A stretch of 64,000 nt of DNA from the NCBI GenBank assembly GCA_016184105.1, contig JACPDI010000010.1, forward strand, positions 1 to 64,000, written 5' to 3'. The notes under the pieces are model-generated. The model was not told the origin of the DNA, ran no database searches, and worked only from the letters and a program-made list of their open reading frames with translations. The DNA is from Acidobacteriota bacterium. GTDB taxonomy: Bacteria; Acidobacteriota; Vicinamibacteria; Vicinamibacterales; 2-12-FULL-66-21. Shown piece by piece: positions 32,279 through 42,076 of this stretch (positions within the stretch are counted from its first letter, which is position 1; each line of letters begins with the position of its first letter). The position numbers and the translations under genes are program-made.

Positions 32279-33430
32279 TCAGTACCACACTTCCGGCACG
32301 GCTCGCAGCGCTCGATCCAGATCGGTCCAAAGATCCTCGACGGCCTCGATCCCCACGCTCAGCCGCAACAGCGTCGGAGGCAGGTGCTCCTGCCCAGGAA
32401 TGCTGGCCCGCCGTTCGATGGTGGATTCGACTGCGCCAAGGCTCGTGGCGTGTTGAATGAGCTGCAGTCCGGCGCACACGGCGTCGGCGGCGGGAGTATC
32501 GCCACGCACGTCGAACGAGATGATCGTGCCGAAGCCCTTGAGTTGGCGTCGCGCGGCCTCGTGAGTCGGGTGGCTCGCCAAACCCGGATAGCGCGTCAGC
32601 GTGACGCTGGGATGGCGCGCGAGGCGCTCGGCCAGTGTCATGGCGTTGTGCTGCGCCCGCTCCAGGCGCAGTGCCAGCGTTCTCGCTCCACGCACCGCGA
32701 GAAACGCCTCGAGGGTGCCGGGTGTTCCGCCCGTGAGCTCCCGGGACTGACGCAGCGCCGCCAGCAAGTTGGCGTCGCGCACGGTGACAACGCCGCCGAG
32801 CAGGTCCGAGTGTCCGCCGATGAACTTCGTCACCGATTGCACGGCCACGTCGGCTCCAAGCGTCAGTGGACGCTGATTGAGCGGCGTCGCGAAGGTGTTG
32901 TCCACGCCGAGAATCGCGCCACGCTTCCGCGGTGCAGCGCAGATGGTGTCCAGGTCGCCCACAGTCAGCAGCGGGTTCGAAGGCGACTCCAGCCAAATCA
33001 AGTCGGCCACTCCGCACATCTCGACCCAGCCCGCGGTGTCGGCCACGGCCACGCGATGCACGGTCCACCGGCCGCGCCGTTGGCCAGCTTGCGCGAGTCC
33101 CACGACACCTTGGTAGCAGTCGTCCGGCAGGGCCACAACCGAGCCCGCGGGGAGTTGATCGAAGATTGCCGCGATTCCCGCCATGCCGGAGGCGAAGGCG
33201 ACCGAGGAGCCGCCTTCAAGGCCGCCGACGATCTCTTCCAAGGCCTCCCAACCCGGCGTGCCGTCGTCGCGCGAGTACGCACGAGGTTCGCCCAGCACGA
33301 AGTTCGACGCCGGCATCGGCGGCACATTCAGCGGCGAACCCGGGCGCCGATCCCGTCCTGCCGAGACCAGCCACGATTCGACCGAGCCTGGATCACCCGC
33401 GTTGTGCCCTGTCGTATCCCTCGATGTCAT
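32279..33430 (-). CDS. Trans-sulfuration-type PLP enzyme
   Basis: A 383-residue Cys/Met metabolism PLP-dependent enzyme (cystathionine gamma-synthase/lyase type). PLP-lysine in SVTKFIGGHSDLLGG, phosphate/ring contacts in FASGMAGIAAIF, and WLESPSNPLL and DNTFATP as in the family. Substrate (O-acyl-homoserine, cystathionine or methionine) cannot be told. ATG 33430 is preceded by GGAGG at good distance; the frame extends 5 codons upstream. It stands alone, on the strand of the cus operon and behind that operon's terminator. Confidence 0.87.
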   Translation of the reverse strand: MTSRDTTGHNAGDPGSVESWLVSAGRDRRPGSPLNVPPMPASNFVLGEPRAYSRDDGTPGWEALEEIVGGLEGGSSVAFASGMAGIAAIFDQLPAGSVVALPDDCYQGVVGLAQAGQRRGRWTVHRVAVADTAGWVEMCGVADLIWLESPSNPLLTVGDLDTICAAPRKRGAILGVDNTFATPLNQRPLTLGADVAVQSVTKFIGGHSDLLGGVVTVRDANLLAALRQSRELTGGTPGTLEAFLAVRGARTLALRLERAQHNAMTLAERLARHPSVTLTRYPGLASHPTHEAARRQLKGFGTIISFDVRGDTPAADAVCAGLQLIQHATSLGAVESTIERRASIPGQEHLPPTLLRLSVGIEAVEDLWTDLDRALRAVPEVWY

Positions 33431-33485
33431 TGCTCGATCCTCCATATCGCAACTTTGGGGCGAAACCTTACGTGCCTCGGCGCGG

Positions 33486-33520
33486 CCTTGAAGAAAAAAT
33501 AGGCCGATTTTTTCTTAAGG
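33486..33520 (-). terminator. AT-rich hairpin behind the RND operon
   Basis: AAGAAAAAAT and ATTTTTTCTT pair perfectly around an AGGCCG loop, extended by CCTT/AAGG. It lies 80 bp beyond the cusA-like stop in its direction and upstream of the PLP enzyme gene, so it should end cus transcription. Confidence 0.55.
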
Positions 33521-33599
33521 TGTCACGCTGTTTCTGCAGGATCGTTCGACGCGAACACCAGTGCTGATCAAGGCGCTCAGCCACAGAGCGACGCAGCAT

Positions 33600-36500
33600 T
33601 CATGCCGGTGCCGCCGATGCGGCAGGACGGCCAAACCGTTCGTAAAGGATTGGGACGACGATCATGTTCAGCGCCGTCGAACTGAGGAGTCCGAACATGA
33701 TGACCATCGCCATCGGCGCTTGAATCTCGCTGCCGGGCTCCCCGGCGGACAGCGCGATCGGAACCAGCGCCAGTCCCGCCGCGAGTGCCGTCATCAGAAT
33801 CGGCACGAGGCGTTCGGTCGCGCCACGAACAACGGCCGTTCGAAAGTCCGTGACGCCTTCCTGCTCCTGAATATGCCGGATGTGTGACACGAGCATGATG
33901 CCGTTCCGCGTCGCAATCCCGAAGAGCGTGATGAATCCAACGATTGAGGCGACGGACAGGACCCCGCCCGACAAGTACACGCCCAGCACGCCGCCGATCA
34001 ACGCGAGCGGGAGGTTCAGCATGATCAAGAGCCCGTCTCGCGACGATCCGAATGCTGCGGACAGAATGAAGAAGATCGCGATCACGACACCCAGCGAGAG
34101 CCAGAGCAGCTGACGCGAGGCCTGCGCCTCGCTCTCGAATTGCCCGCCATATTCGATGCGGAAGCCCTCCGGCAGCCGAACGTTCTGTCCGACGCGCGCC
34201 TGGATGTCGTTGACCACGCTGCGGAGGTCTCGTCCGGACACGTTGCTGTGCACCACGATTCGGCGCTGGACGTTTTCGCGCATCACGAAATTCGGTCCGC
34301 GGTCTTCCTGAACTGACGCGACCGAGGACAGCGAAATCTGCCTGCGGTCCGGCGTCTGAATTTGCGTGGTGCCGATGGACTCGAGCGCGGCTGAGTTATC
34401 GACGGCGTAGCGGACCACGAGGGGAAAAGCGATTTGCCCCTCGAGGATTTGACCGACGGCGCGCCCCACTCGCGCCGTTTGCAGAGCGTCGGCGACAGTG
34501 CCGGTCGCGAGTCCCTGTCGTGCAGCTGCCGCCGGATCGACCCGGACCTTCAGCGTCGGGATGTCGGTCTGCTGCTCCGTCGCAAGGTCGACGACTCCGG
34601 CGACGCGCGACATCTCGCGTTGTACCTGGCCGGCCAGCTGTCGCAGGGTCGGCAGATCGTCGCCAAAGATCTTCACGGCGATATTGGCACGGGTCCCGGA
34701 CAGCATGTGGTCGATGCGATGCGAGATCGGCTGGCCAATCGTGACGTTCGTGCCCGGGAGCAGCGACACCTTTTGCCGCATCTCCTCGAGAACGGCTTCG
34801 CGCGAACGTTCCTTCATCTCGAGGCGGACGTCTATTTCGGCGGACTCCACGCCCTGCACGTGTTCATCCAGCTCCGCGCGTCCGGTTCGACGGGCCGTGG
34901 ACGTGACCTCCGGAACGCTCAGCAGCAAGCGTTCGAGCCCATTGCCCAGCGCATTCGAGTCTGCCAGGCTCGTCCCCGGGATGGTGACGGCGCTGACTGT
35001 CAACGCGCCTTCGTTGAATCCGGGCAGAAAGGACCGTCCTGCTGCCAAGATGCCGGCGAGCGCAGCAACCAGCAGCGCTGCAGCAGTGGCCAATACTGTT
35101 CGCCGATATCTGAACGCGTGACCCAACCATCGCTCGTACGCGGCTTTGAGCCGCTGCGTCAGTCGTGGCTCCGTCCCTGACGCAACCAAGCGGGAGTTGG
35201 GCAACAGCCACGAGCACAACGCCGGCGTGACCGTGAGCGCCACGAGGAGGGATGCCGTCAACGCGACGACATACCCAAATCCAAGCGGCCGCAGCAGGCG
35301 CCCTTCGACACTGCTCAGCATGAACAGCGGGAGAAAGACGAGCGCGACGATGACGGTGGCGAATACGACAGAGTTCCGGATCTCCGTGCTGGCGCGATAC
35401 ACGATCTCGAGCACCGGCAAACGCTCTGCTTCTGGTCTGGCGGCATTCTCACGTAGCCGCCGGACGACGTTCTCAACGTCGATGATCGCATCGTCCACCA
35501 GTTCGCCAATGGCGATCGCGAGGCCACCCAGGCTCATGCTGTTGATCGTGAGACCAAAGCGGTCCATCGCAATGACCGCGGCAACGAGCGACAACGGCAG
35601 TGCCAGCAGTGTAATGACCGCGGCTCGCACGTCTATCAGAAACACAACGACTACGAGGATGACGAGGGCGGCACCCTCGATGAACGCCGTGAACAGGTTA
35701 TCCAGCGATTGCTCGATGAAGTCCGCCTGCCTGAACAGATCGCGGTGGATCTGCATCCCTTGTGGTAGGGCACGTTGAACGTCTTCCAGGGTGGTGTCGA
35801 TTCGCCCGGTCAATTCCAGCGTGTTCACGCCGGGCTGTTTCTGGATCCCTACGATCACGGCCGGCTTGGCGTTGTGCGAGCCCTCACCCCGCCTGATTGC
35901 GGCCCCTTCACGAACGATTGCGATGTCGCGGATGAGTACGGGGGCTGCATCCGCTGTCTTCACGCTGACCGACGCAATCGCATCGATGTCGCCCAGACGT
36001 CCGACGCCGCGTACGAGGTATTCCTGCCCCTGCGCCACCTGAAAGCCCGCGGTCGCGTTCCTGTTCGCGGCGGTCAACGCTTCTTCAACTTCCCCCAAGG
36101 TGACCTGGTGAGCTGCCAGGCGCGCCGGATCGACCACGACCTCGTATTGTTTCTGCTCGCCGCCAGTGGCGATCACCTGCGACACCCCCGGCACCGCGAG
36201 GAGACGACGGCGGACGACAGTTTCCGCGACGGTGCGGAGCTCCAGCGGCGAGTGCCGGTCCGATTCGAGGTCAATGAACAGCACCTCGCCCATGATCGAA
36301 GAAACCGGGGCGAGGAATGGCGGCTCGACGTTCGGCGGCAAGGAACCCGAGACGAGCGTCAGCTTCTCCGTGACGGTCTGACGGGCACGGTTGATGTCCC
36401 GACCCCAATCGAACTCGACCCACACCACGGCCACGCCCACCGCGGTGGCGGAACGGACGCGCCGCACGCCCGCCGCACCGTTCAGCGCGGATTCGATGGG

Positions 36501-36701
36501 GAAGGTGACGAGCGATTCAATCTCCAACGGATCCATCCCGGGCGCCTCCGCGAGGATGGTCACCGTGGGAGCGGTGAGATCCGGGAGCACGTCCAAAGGG
36601 ATCCGCGTTGCCGTCCAACCGCCCCACACAAGGAAAGCAGCGGCAAGGGCCACGACGATCGTGCGGTGGCTGAGCGACCAGCGAATGAGTCCGTCAATCA
36701 T
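33600..36701 (-). CDS. CusA/CzcA-type RND heavy-metal efflux pump
   Basis: A 1033-residue inner-membrane proton-driven pump with 12 transmembrane segments and two large periplasmic loops. N-terminus ALAAAFLVWGGWTATRIPLDV and the HME-type PDLTAPTVTILAEAPGMDPLE are typical. TM4 carries GGLAIAIGELVDDAIIDVEN, with the proton-relay acids. A full Met set as in CusA is not obvious, so the cation (Cu, Ag, Zn, Co) is open. Last gene of the unit; 24 bp after the adaptor. Confidence 0.9.
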   Translation of the reverse strand: MIDGLIRWSLSHRTIVVALAAAFLVWGGWTATRIPLDVLPDLTAPTVTILAEAPGMDPLEIESLVTFPIESALNGAAGVRRVRSATAVGVAVVWVEFDWGRDINRARQTVTEKLTLVSGSLPPNVEPPFLAPVSSIMGEVLFIDLESDRHSPLELRTVAETVVRRRLLAVPGVSQVIATGGEQKQYEVVVDPARLAAHQVTLGEVEEALTAANRNATAGFQVAQGQEYLVRGVGRLGDIDAIASVSVKTADAAPVLIRDIAIVREGAAIRRGEGSHNAKPAVIVGIQKQPGVNTLELTGRIDTTLEDVQRALPQGMQIHRDLFRQADFIEQSLDNLFTAFIEGAALVILVVVVFLIDVRAAVITLLALPLSLVAAVIAMDRFGLTINSMSLGGLAIAIGELVDDAIIDVENVVRRLRENAARPEAERLPVLEIVYRASTEIRNSVVFATVIVALVFLPLFMLSSVEGRLLRPLGFGYVVALTASLLVALTVTPALCSWLLPNSRLVASGTEPRLTQRLKAAYERWLGHAFRYRRTVLATAAALLVAALAGILAAGRSFLPGFNEGALTVSAVTIPGTSLADSNALGNGLERLLLSVPEVTSTARRTGRAELDEHVQGVESAEIDVRLEMKERSREAVLEEMRQKVSLLPGTNVTIGQPISHRIDHMLSGTRANIAVKIFGDDLPTLRQLAGQVQREMSRVAGVVDLATEQQTDIPTLKVRVDPAAAARQGLATGTVADALQTARVGRAVGQILEGQIAFPLVVRYAVDNSAALESIGTTQIQTPDRRQISLSSVASVQEDRGPNFVMRENVQRRIVVHSNVSGRDLRSVVNDIQARVGQNVRLPEGFRIEYGGQFESEAQASRQLLWLSLGVVIAIFFILSAAFGSSRDGLLIMLNLPLALIGGVLGVYLSGGVLSVASIVGFITLFGIATRNGIMLVSHIRHIQEQEGVTDFRTAVVRGATERLVPILMTALAAGLALVPIALSAGEPGSEIQAPMAMVIMFGLLSSTALNMIVVPILYERFGRPAASAAPA

Positions 36702-36725
36702 CTTCAGCCTCGCCCCCAGCGAGTA

Positions 36726-38261
36726 CTAGTGCACATGCCCGTGCGCGGGCACCGACGTTGACAACGACGCGAGCCGCACGAGATAGGCACCTTTCGTGAC
36801 GACTCGATCGCCCGGCTTCACGCCTTCCGTGATCTGCACCACGTCGCCGCTTCGCGGTCCCAGCCTCACCGCACGGCGCTCGAACGTCTCGCCCTCGCGC
36901 TGCACGAACACGATCGGACGTCCGGCATCGTCCACGACTGCCGCCACCGGAACGACAGGCCGCAGCGGTGTGGTGTCCATCAACAGGTGCAGGAAGACGG
37001 CTTGACCGACAGGGATCCCAAGTGTCCGGTTATCGAGGGCGAAGGTCATCGGCAGCGTGCGGGTTGGAGACTCAAGCACCTTCCCAATGCTGATGAGACG
37101 ACCGGCCGGTAAGCGGTCGGGCTGCCCGGCGATCCCGATCTCGGCCGCGCGCGCGAGCCGGGCGCGCGCCGCCTCCGCTTCGGGAACCTGCCCCACCACG
37201 TGGACCTGCGACGCATCGACCACCCGAAACAAGACCGTTCCCGCGGAGATGTTGGCACCCGTCGTCGCGTCGCGCCGGGCGATCACGCCGCTGACCGGGG
37301 CCCGAACGACGAACGTTCCCTCCGCGTCCGCCGCGCCGCCAGCCCGCGCGGCGTTGTACTGCGCCAGGCTGGCTTCAGCCGCAGCAAAACGGGCCTTCGC
37401 CTGTTCCTCGGCGGACCGAGCCTCGTCCAGTCGCTTCTCGGGGGCTGCACCGGCAGTCGTCAGACGTTCGGCCCGTTCGCGATCGCGTCTCGCAAGCGCC
37501 AGGGCACTTTGCGCTTCCGCGCGCGCTCGCTGGAGCTGCGGAAGGTCCCCCGGCAGAGACGGCGGAGGCAGCATTCGCGCGAGCTCCTGGCCGCGTGACA
37601 CGCTCGCTCCAAGCGGCACTTCCACGACCCGCGTCAGGCGACCATCAATGGGCGCGACCACGTCTGCCGCGCCGCCGGGCCTCGCCTCGAGTCGCGCAGA
37701 GACACGAATGGATTCACGGACCGCCTGTTCCTTCACCACTGCGGTCCCGAAGTCCAGGCTCCACTGCTGCTCCTTGAGGAAGCTGATGCCCGGTGCGTTC
37801 TCGCCGCCGCCTCCGGCCGCGGCGTGTGCAGCTTCAACGTCTGGGTGCACATCGACTTCGCCGGCGCGGTGCTCATCGCTGAGCCCCTTGGCCTTCAGCA
37901 CGATGACGAGCTCGCGCTTTCCAGCCTGTGCGGGCTTCACGTCCACTCCGAAGATCCCCGGACGAGAAGGCGCATCCGCGCGGAATACCTCCGGCTGGCC
38001 AGCGCCGCCTCGCAGGCGCACTTCGACGTTTCCCTCGGCGAGCGCCTTGAAGGAGTCGAGCCGCGTGAGGTGAATCGCGAAACGCGATGTGCCACCGACC
38101 ACAAGCGGCGGATACTCGGCAAACAGCTCCGTCTTGTCGGTCCACCGCGTCACACTGAGCGCCTCGGGTTCCTCTGGGGCGGCTGCCGGCGTGGCGGAAC
38201 GACCGCAGCCCGCCGCGGCAATGCTGATCACGAACACCGAGCACAGACGTTTCAGGGCCAC
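36726..38261 (-). CDS. CusB-type RND periplasmic adaptor lipoprotein
   Basis: A 511-residue lipoprotein (lipobox IAAAGCGRS). The first 170 residues are an added domain with many acidic and His residues (DEHRAGEVDVHPDVEAAHA). Then follow the lipoyl halves (VVAPIDGRLTRVVEVPLGASV, VVRAPVSGVIARRDATTGA) around an Ala/Arg/Glu hairpin (260-320), the barrel, and a C-terminal HGHVH. The His-containing ends may collect metal. It overlaps the outer-membrane gene upstream by 10 bp. Confidence 0.88.
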   Translation of the reverse strand: MALKRLCSVFVISIAAAGCGRSATPAAAPEEPEALSVTRWTDKTELFAEYPPLVVGGTSRFAIHLTRLDSFKALAEGNVEVRLRGGAGQPEVFRADAPSRPGIFGVDVKPAQAGKRELVIVLKAKGLSDEHRAGEVDVHPDVEAAHAAAGGGGENAPGISFLKEQQWSLDFGTAVVKEQAVRESIRVSARLEARPGGAADVVAPIDGRLTRVVEVPLGASVSRGQELARMLPPPSLPGDLPQLQRARAEAQSALALARRDRERAERLTTAGAAPEKRLDEARSAEEQAKARFAAAEASLAQYNAARAGGAADAEGTFVVRAPVSGVIARRDATTGANISAGTVLFRVVDASQVHVVGQVPEAEAARARLARAAEIGIAGQPDRLPAGRLISIGKVLESPTRTLPMTFALDNRTLGIPVGQAVFLHLLMDTTPLRPVVPVAAVVDDAGRPIVFVQREGETFERRAVRLGPRSGDVVQITEGVKPGDRVVTKGAYLVRLASLSTSVPAHGHVH

Positions 38262-39466
38262 AATGCGTCTCCTACTGCGCGTTCCAGGGCGATCTGTGCC
38301 ATGCGCGCCTCACGTCGTAAATCGATACTGCGAATCCGCGCTCGTGATGCCGTTCGAACCGCGTCGAGCAATTCGAGGATCCCGACTTCGCCTTCGCGGT
38401 AGGCGACCTCGGCGATCTGCACGAGCTCGTCGGCGGCGCCTTGCTGTTCCCGGGCGAGCGCCGCCTGGCGCAGCGAGAGCACCTCTGAAGCACCGATGAT
38501 CTCGCTGCGGATGCGGTATTCGATGGACGCCCGTTCCGCGTCGACACGCGCACGTTCGGCCGCCCATCTGGCGGATTCGCGTCCGCCCGCATCGAACAGC
38601 GGAACCGACACGCTCAGGCCGAAGACAGCGCCGGTCTCACGTCCCGACCCGTCGTCTGCTCGCTTCATGCCCCCGAACACGTTCGGCGAGGGAAGTCTCG
38701 CGCGGCGAGCCGCCTCGGCTTCGTGCGTTGCGCGCTCGCTCAATTGCCGAAGGGCCCGAAGTTCTGCCCGCGTCGAGGTCGCCCTTGCGATCAGCGCGCC
38801 TGCGGTCGCGGGTGTCCGCTGTGGGTCGAAGCCGCCGGCGATTCTCGTCAGCGCGATGTCGCGCGGCAGTAAGGCGGAAAGCGCCGCGCGCGCTTCGACG
38901 ACTGAGACCGCTGCCGTCGTGGCGATCTGGCGCGCGTCACGGAGCTCCTGCTCCGCGCGCAGGCGATCGAAGCGAGAGCCCTCCCCTTCACGCTCGCGCG
39001 TGCGGAGGATCTCGATCAGCCGTTCCACTTCGCGCACGTGTCCCTGAGCCAATTCGAGCCGCGCCTGTTCGGCGACGAGCTGGGCGGCGGCGGTCGCGGC
39101 TTCCGAACGAAGGACCCAGAGCCGCGCATCCCGCTCTGCCTCGGCGGCCGCCGTGGCCGCAACACCGGCTCGGGACAGGGCCGCGCGAGCACCGAAGATC
39201 GGGAGCGACTGCTCGGCCTGAAGGAACTCTGTGAAGCCGGCGCCCTCTCGGCTGTACGTCACCGCGGGATTCGGGTACGAGAGCCGCGCACGTTGCTCGC
39301 GCCGGGTGACCTCCGAATCCGCGCGGATCGCCCGCGCCCGGGGCCCATCGCGCACGATCAACTCCACAACTTCGCGCTCGGTTCGATCCTGGGCCTGCGC
39401 CAACGACGGCACGACGACCAGGCCGAATCCAGCGATCCAGGTACAGACCTGGGCTCGGGTCGGCAT
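38252..39466 (-). CDS. CusC/TolC-type outer membrane protein
   Basis: A 404-residue outer-membrane factor, signal peptide IAGFGLVVVPSLAQAQ, two OEP helical repeats, and beta segments with LSYPNPAVTYSREG. It should provide the exit channel for the RND pump. It is 58 bp downstream of the His-rich gene and overlaps the adaptor gene. Confidence 0.88.
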   Translation of the reverse strand: MPTRAQVCTWIAGFGLVVVPSLAQAQDRTEREVVELIVRDGPRARAIRADSEVTRREQRARLSYPNPAVTYSREGAGFTEFLQAEQSLPIFGARAALSRAGVAATAAAEAERDARLWVLRSEAATAAAQLVAEQARLELAQGHVREVERLIEILRTREREGEGSRFDRLRAEQELRDARQIATTAAVSVVEARAALSALLPRDIALTRIAGGFDPQRTPATAGALIARATSTRAELRALRQLSERATHEAEAARRARLPSPNVFGGMKRADDGSGRETGAVFGLSVSVPLFDAGGRESARWAAERARVDAERASIEYRIRSEIIGASEVLSLRQAALAREQQGAADELVQIAEVAYREGEVGILELLDAVRTASRARIRSIDLRREARMAQIALERAVGDALWP

Positions 39467-39524
39467 AAGACGGTCCTCGATTTACTCGAACTGACGGACG
39501 ACCGGCGGCATGCCGGTCAAGTGA

Positions 39525-39926
39525 TCAGGCGCGGAAGGCGAGAGGCGGGGCGCGAGGGGGGGCGCCTGTGCGAGGCGGCGGACCGTGGGCCCGAACATCC
39601 GTGAAGGGTTCGACGGAGCGAAGCGGAACCAGCGGCTCGACAACACCGGGGTTGGCGCACTGCGCGTCTAGCGAATCGACGTGCGGTAATGGGGCACAGC
39701 CCATTGCGATCGACACCGCATGCAGGCCGGGGCCGCAGGATTCAAGGTGCGCCACTCCATCGCTCTCCTCGTGATGAGGTGCCGAAAGATGATGCTCGTG
39801 CGCGGCGAGCCCGTGGTGGTGCTCGGGATGATCGTGATCGGTGTACACGTGGACGTGCAGCGCAGAGACGTGGCCAGAGGTCGAGGCCAGGACCAATCCG
39901 AGCAGGATTGTCGCTACGCGATGCAC
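39525..39926 (-). CDS. His-rich secreted protein heading the RND operon
   Basis: A protein of about 133 residues from GTG 39926 (VHRVATILLGLVLASTSGHVSA signal peptide; the open frame extends to 39989). The mature N-terminus is extremely His-rich: HVHVYTDHDHPEHHHGLAAH and then EHHLSAPHHEESD, with three Cys further on. It looks like a periplasmic metal-binding protein, and the position ahead of cusCBA suggests it feeds that pump. No family name is known to me. The C-terminal 40 residues are Pro/Arg-rich. Confidence 0.65.
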   Translation of the reverse strand: MHRVATILLGLVLASTSGHVSALHVHVYTDHDHPEHHHGLAAHEHHLSAPHHEESDGVAHLESCGPGLHAVSIAMGCAPLPHVDSLDAQCANPGVVEPLVPLRSVEPFTDVRAHGPPPRTGAPPRAPPLAFRA

Positions 39927-40094
39927 AAGCGCGAGTGTATGAGACCGAGGAGAGCCCGTCAAACACCCGCTGTGCCGGCAGGCCAGCACAGTTCGAGGTT
40001 TTCTGAAAGCGGAAGCCGGCTACCGTCGAAGTCGCACCACCACCCAGCGGACTCCGTCCTTGACACCCAGCCATTCGCCACCGCGTTCGGCGCA

Positions 40095-41315
40095 TCACTT
40101 GCGGGCTGGGCTTCTCGCCTGTTCCGCGAAGGCCTGCGCGATGCTCAACGCAAGAGACGAGGTGTTGGCGAACGAGATGTTCGACGTCACGGCCACGACG
40201 ATTCCACGTTCGGGAAACGTCATGAAAGACGCCACCATCCCGCCCATCAACTCCCCGTCGTGGCCGGTCAGGCGCGTGTGTTCGCCCGCGAGCGCGACGG
40301 TTTCGAGGTCCCAGCCAAGACCGTAACCCGTCTCCTGCCCCGAGGCCAGTCGCTGCGGCGCCTGGAGCAATCGGACCGTGGCGGGTTGCAGCAGCTTGCC
40401 GCTGTTGATCGCCATGCCGAAGCGCACCAGGTCGGCCGGGGTGGACAGGAACGCGCCGGATCCCGCGAAGCAGGAATAGTCGACCTCGCGCGGCGCCTGC
40501 GGGCCGTAGCGGGGATCCGCCGCGAACCTCGGGAAGTAGAAAGTGGCCCGATCCAGGAGCGGCTCGGTCGCCGAGTCGGCACTCGTGTCGTCCATGCCCA
40601 GCGGCTCGAAGATCTGCTTCCGCATGAACGAGAAGAACGGCTTGTCCGCGGCGGCCTCGACGGCCGCGCTCACCAGGATCCAGCCGTAGCTCGAATAGCG
40701 GTATTGGGTCCCCGGCTCGAACAGCAACCGGCGCTCCGCAAAGCGCTGCAGCCCTTCGACCGTCCGCTCGCAGCGCACCGACAGCGGCTCCTCGTCACCG
40801 GCGTCGTTCCTGACGCCGGCCAGATGCCCCATCAACTGGCGCAGTGTGACGGGCCACTGTTTCTCCGGGAACGCACGCACGTACGTCTGAATCACCTCGT
40901 CGAGCTTCAGCCGGTCCTTCTCCAGCAGCAGTCCGACCGCGGCCGACGTGAGCGCCTTGGAGGCGGTGCCGATCCTGAACCGAAGATTCGGCGTGACAGG
41001 CACCCGGTTCTCGAGATCCGCCCAGCCGAAGCCTTCCGCCCACACGATGTCGCCATCTGCACCGACCGCCACCGAAAGCCCCGGCAGGTTCTGCTCGGTG
41101 AGGCCCGCGCGCATGATTTGTCGCCCGCGTTCCACCGCGTCGGCCCATTTCCGCGATGGGGCCGAATGGGTAACGGATGGCACGCTCTGCGGGTCCGGGT
41201 GCAGGGGCGTCGCAGTGACGCTCATGTACGCAAAAAGCCCCAGAATCGCCGCGAGCAGCAGGCCGACGGCCACGACGATCAGCGCGAGCAAGGTGTGGGT
41301 CCGACTCTTCGACAC
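40095..41315 (-). CDS. Serine hydrolase of the class C beta-lactamase family
   Basis: A 406-residue protein with an N-terminal membrane anchor (ALIVVAVGLLLAAILGLFAYM) and a periplasmic beta-lactamase-type domain. Active-site elements are SxxK in RIGTASKALTS, YxS/N in YRYSSYGW, and TGHDGE in place of KTG. These fit penicillin-binding-like esterases and peptidases of family S12; true beta-lactamase activity is not implied. A small membrane-protein frame precedes it by 11 bp. Confidence 0.87.
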   Translation of the reverse strand: MSKSRTHTLLALIVVAVGLLLAAILGLFAYMSVTATPLHPDPQSVPSVTHSAPSRKWADAVERGRQIMRAGLTEQNLPGLSVAVGADGDIVWAEGFGWADLENRVPVTPNLRFRIGTASKALTSAAVGLLLEKDRLKLDEVIQTYVRAFPEKQWPVTLRQLMGHLAGVRNDAGDEEPLSVRCERTVEGLQRFAERRLLFEPGTQYRYSSYGWILVSAAVEAAADKPFFSFMRKQIFEPLGMDDTSADSATEPLLDRATFYFPRFAADPRYGPQAPREVDYSCFAGSGAFLSTPADLVRFGMAINSGKLLQPATVRLLQAPQRLASGQETGYGLGWDLETVALAGEHTRLTGHDGELMGGMVASFMTFPERGIVVAVTSNISFANTSSLALSIAQAFAEQARSPARK

Positions 41316-41326
41316 GGGTCCTCCGG

Positions 41327-41503
41327 TTATGCGCTCTCAGCTCTTAACCTTACCGTGCGGACGAACGCCCTGAAACCGATCTGCGCAACCGGCACCGCCA
41401 TCAGCGTCAGTGCGACGAGAAACACCGGCCAGTTGAACGCCGCCGGCAGCACGGACCTGGCGGCGTCCGCTCCCTGATGCGCCACACGCAGCGGATCCGT
41501 CAT
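41327..41503 (-). CDS. Small membrane-protein frame, perhaps a fragment
   Basis: Reads MTDPLRVAHQGADAARSVLP, a hydrophobic run (FNWPVFLVALTLMAVPVAQI) and a basic end. The 58 residues make one transmembrane segment. It lies between a palindrome at 41643-41677 and the serine hydrolase, in the same direction. It may be a small companion of that gene or a truncated protein. No family recognised. Confidence 0.35.
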   Translation of the reverse strand: MTDPLRVAHQGADAARSVLPAAFNWPVFLVALTLMAVPVAQIGFRAFVRTVRLRAESA

Positions 41504-41839
41504 AAATGCGTAGAGCGAACAGCGACGTCGGCCACCTGCACATGATTCGCAGCGCGACCAGACACCAGCGCCTCCGGCCCGGTGCCCGGCGGTTCATCGG
41601 TCCTTCCCTGCCATCGCCGCCGCCCGGCACGTGTCCGCCATGACTTGGTATACACAAATACTTTCTAATACCAAGTAAAGGACCACAACAGAGCCTTCGC
41701 TGTCAACGGATCCCGGGGGCCGAGCTCGAGCTGCCTCCGTCCAAGCGTTCCCGCGCGTGAACCTATCGAGCTTCGGCCGTGCCCGGAATCCCCGTCGTGC
41801 GCGGACGGTCGCTCCGCGGCGGAGGACCTTGCCGCGCGA
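41504..41839. other. Intergenic region with an operator-like inverted repeat
   Basis: Around 41643-41677 ACTTGGTAT and ATACCAAGT flank a 16-bp AT-rich spacer containing TAGAAAGTATTTG (minus). It is placed like a promoter/operator for the minus-strand genes below. No other gene is visible. Confidence 0.4.
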
Positions 41840-41983
41840 ATGTGGGAGCAGACGATCGACGGCATCAATCGCGGCTTGACACCTGATCAATTTGTCGAGG
41901 CCGTGAAGCTGAGCTCGTTGCCGCTCGCTTGCGAATCTGCCGACGTCGGTGGCCGCGCGCGGAAAAATTCTCTCGCACCGTGA
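41840..41983 (+). pseudogene. Fragment, possibly of a metallo-beta-lactamase-fold hydrolase
   Basis: Reads MWEQTIDGINRGLTPDQFVE, then AVKLSSLPLA, and ends at a TGA. The stretch resembles the helical region after the metallo-beta-lactamase domain in alkylsulfatase-like proteins. Only 47 residues remain, so the family is a guess. Confidence 0.3.
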
Positions 41984-42076
41984 TCGGTATGAGGTCGATA
42001 ATCTCGTCTATCGTGAGTTCCTGTGCGCGCCAAGACCTAGCGGAGATTTGGTGAAACAGCTCTCTGTGGCTGGCCG

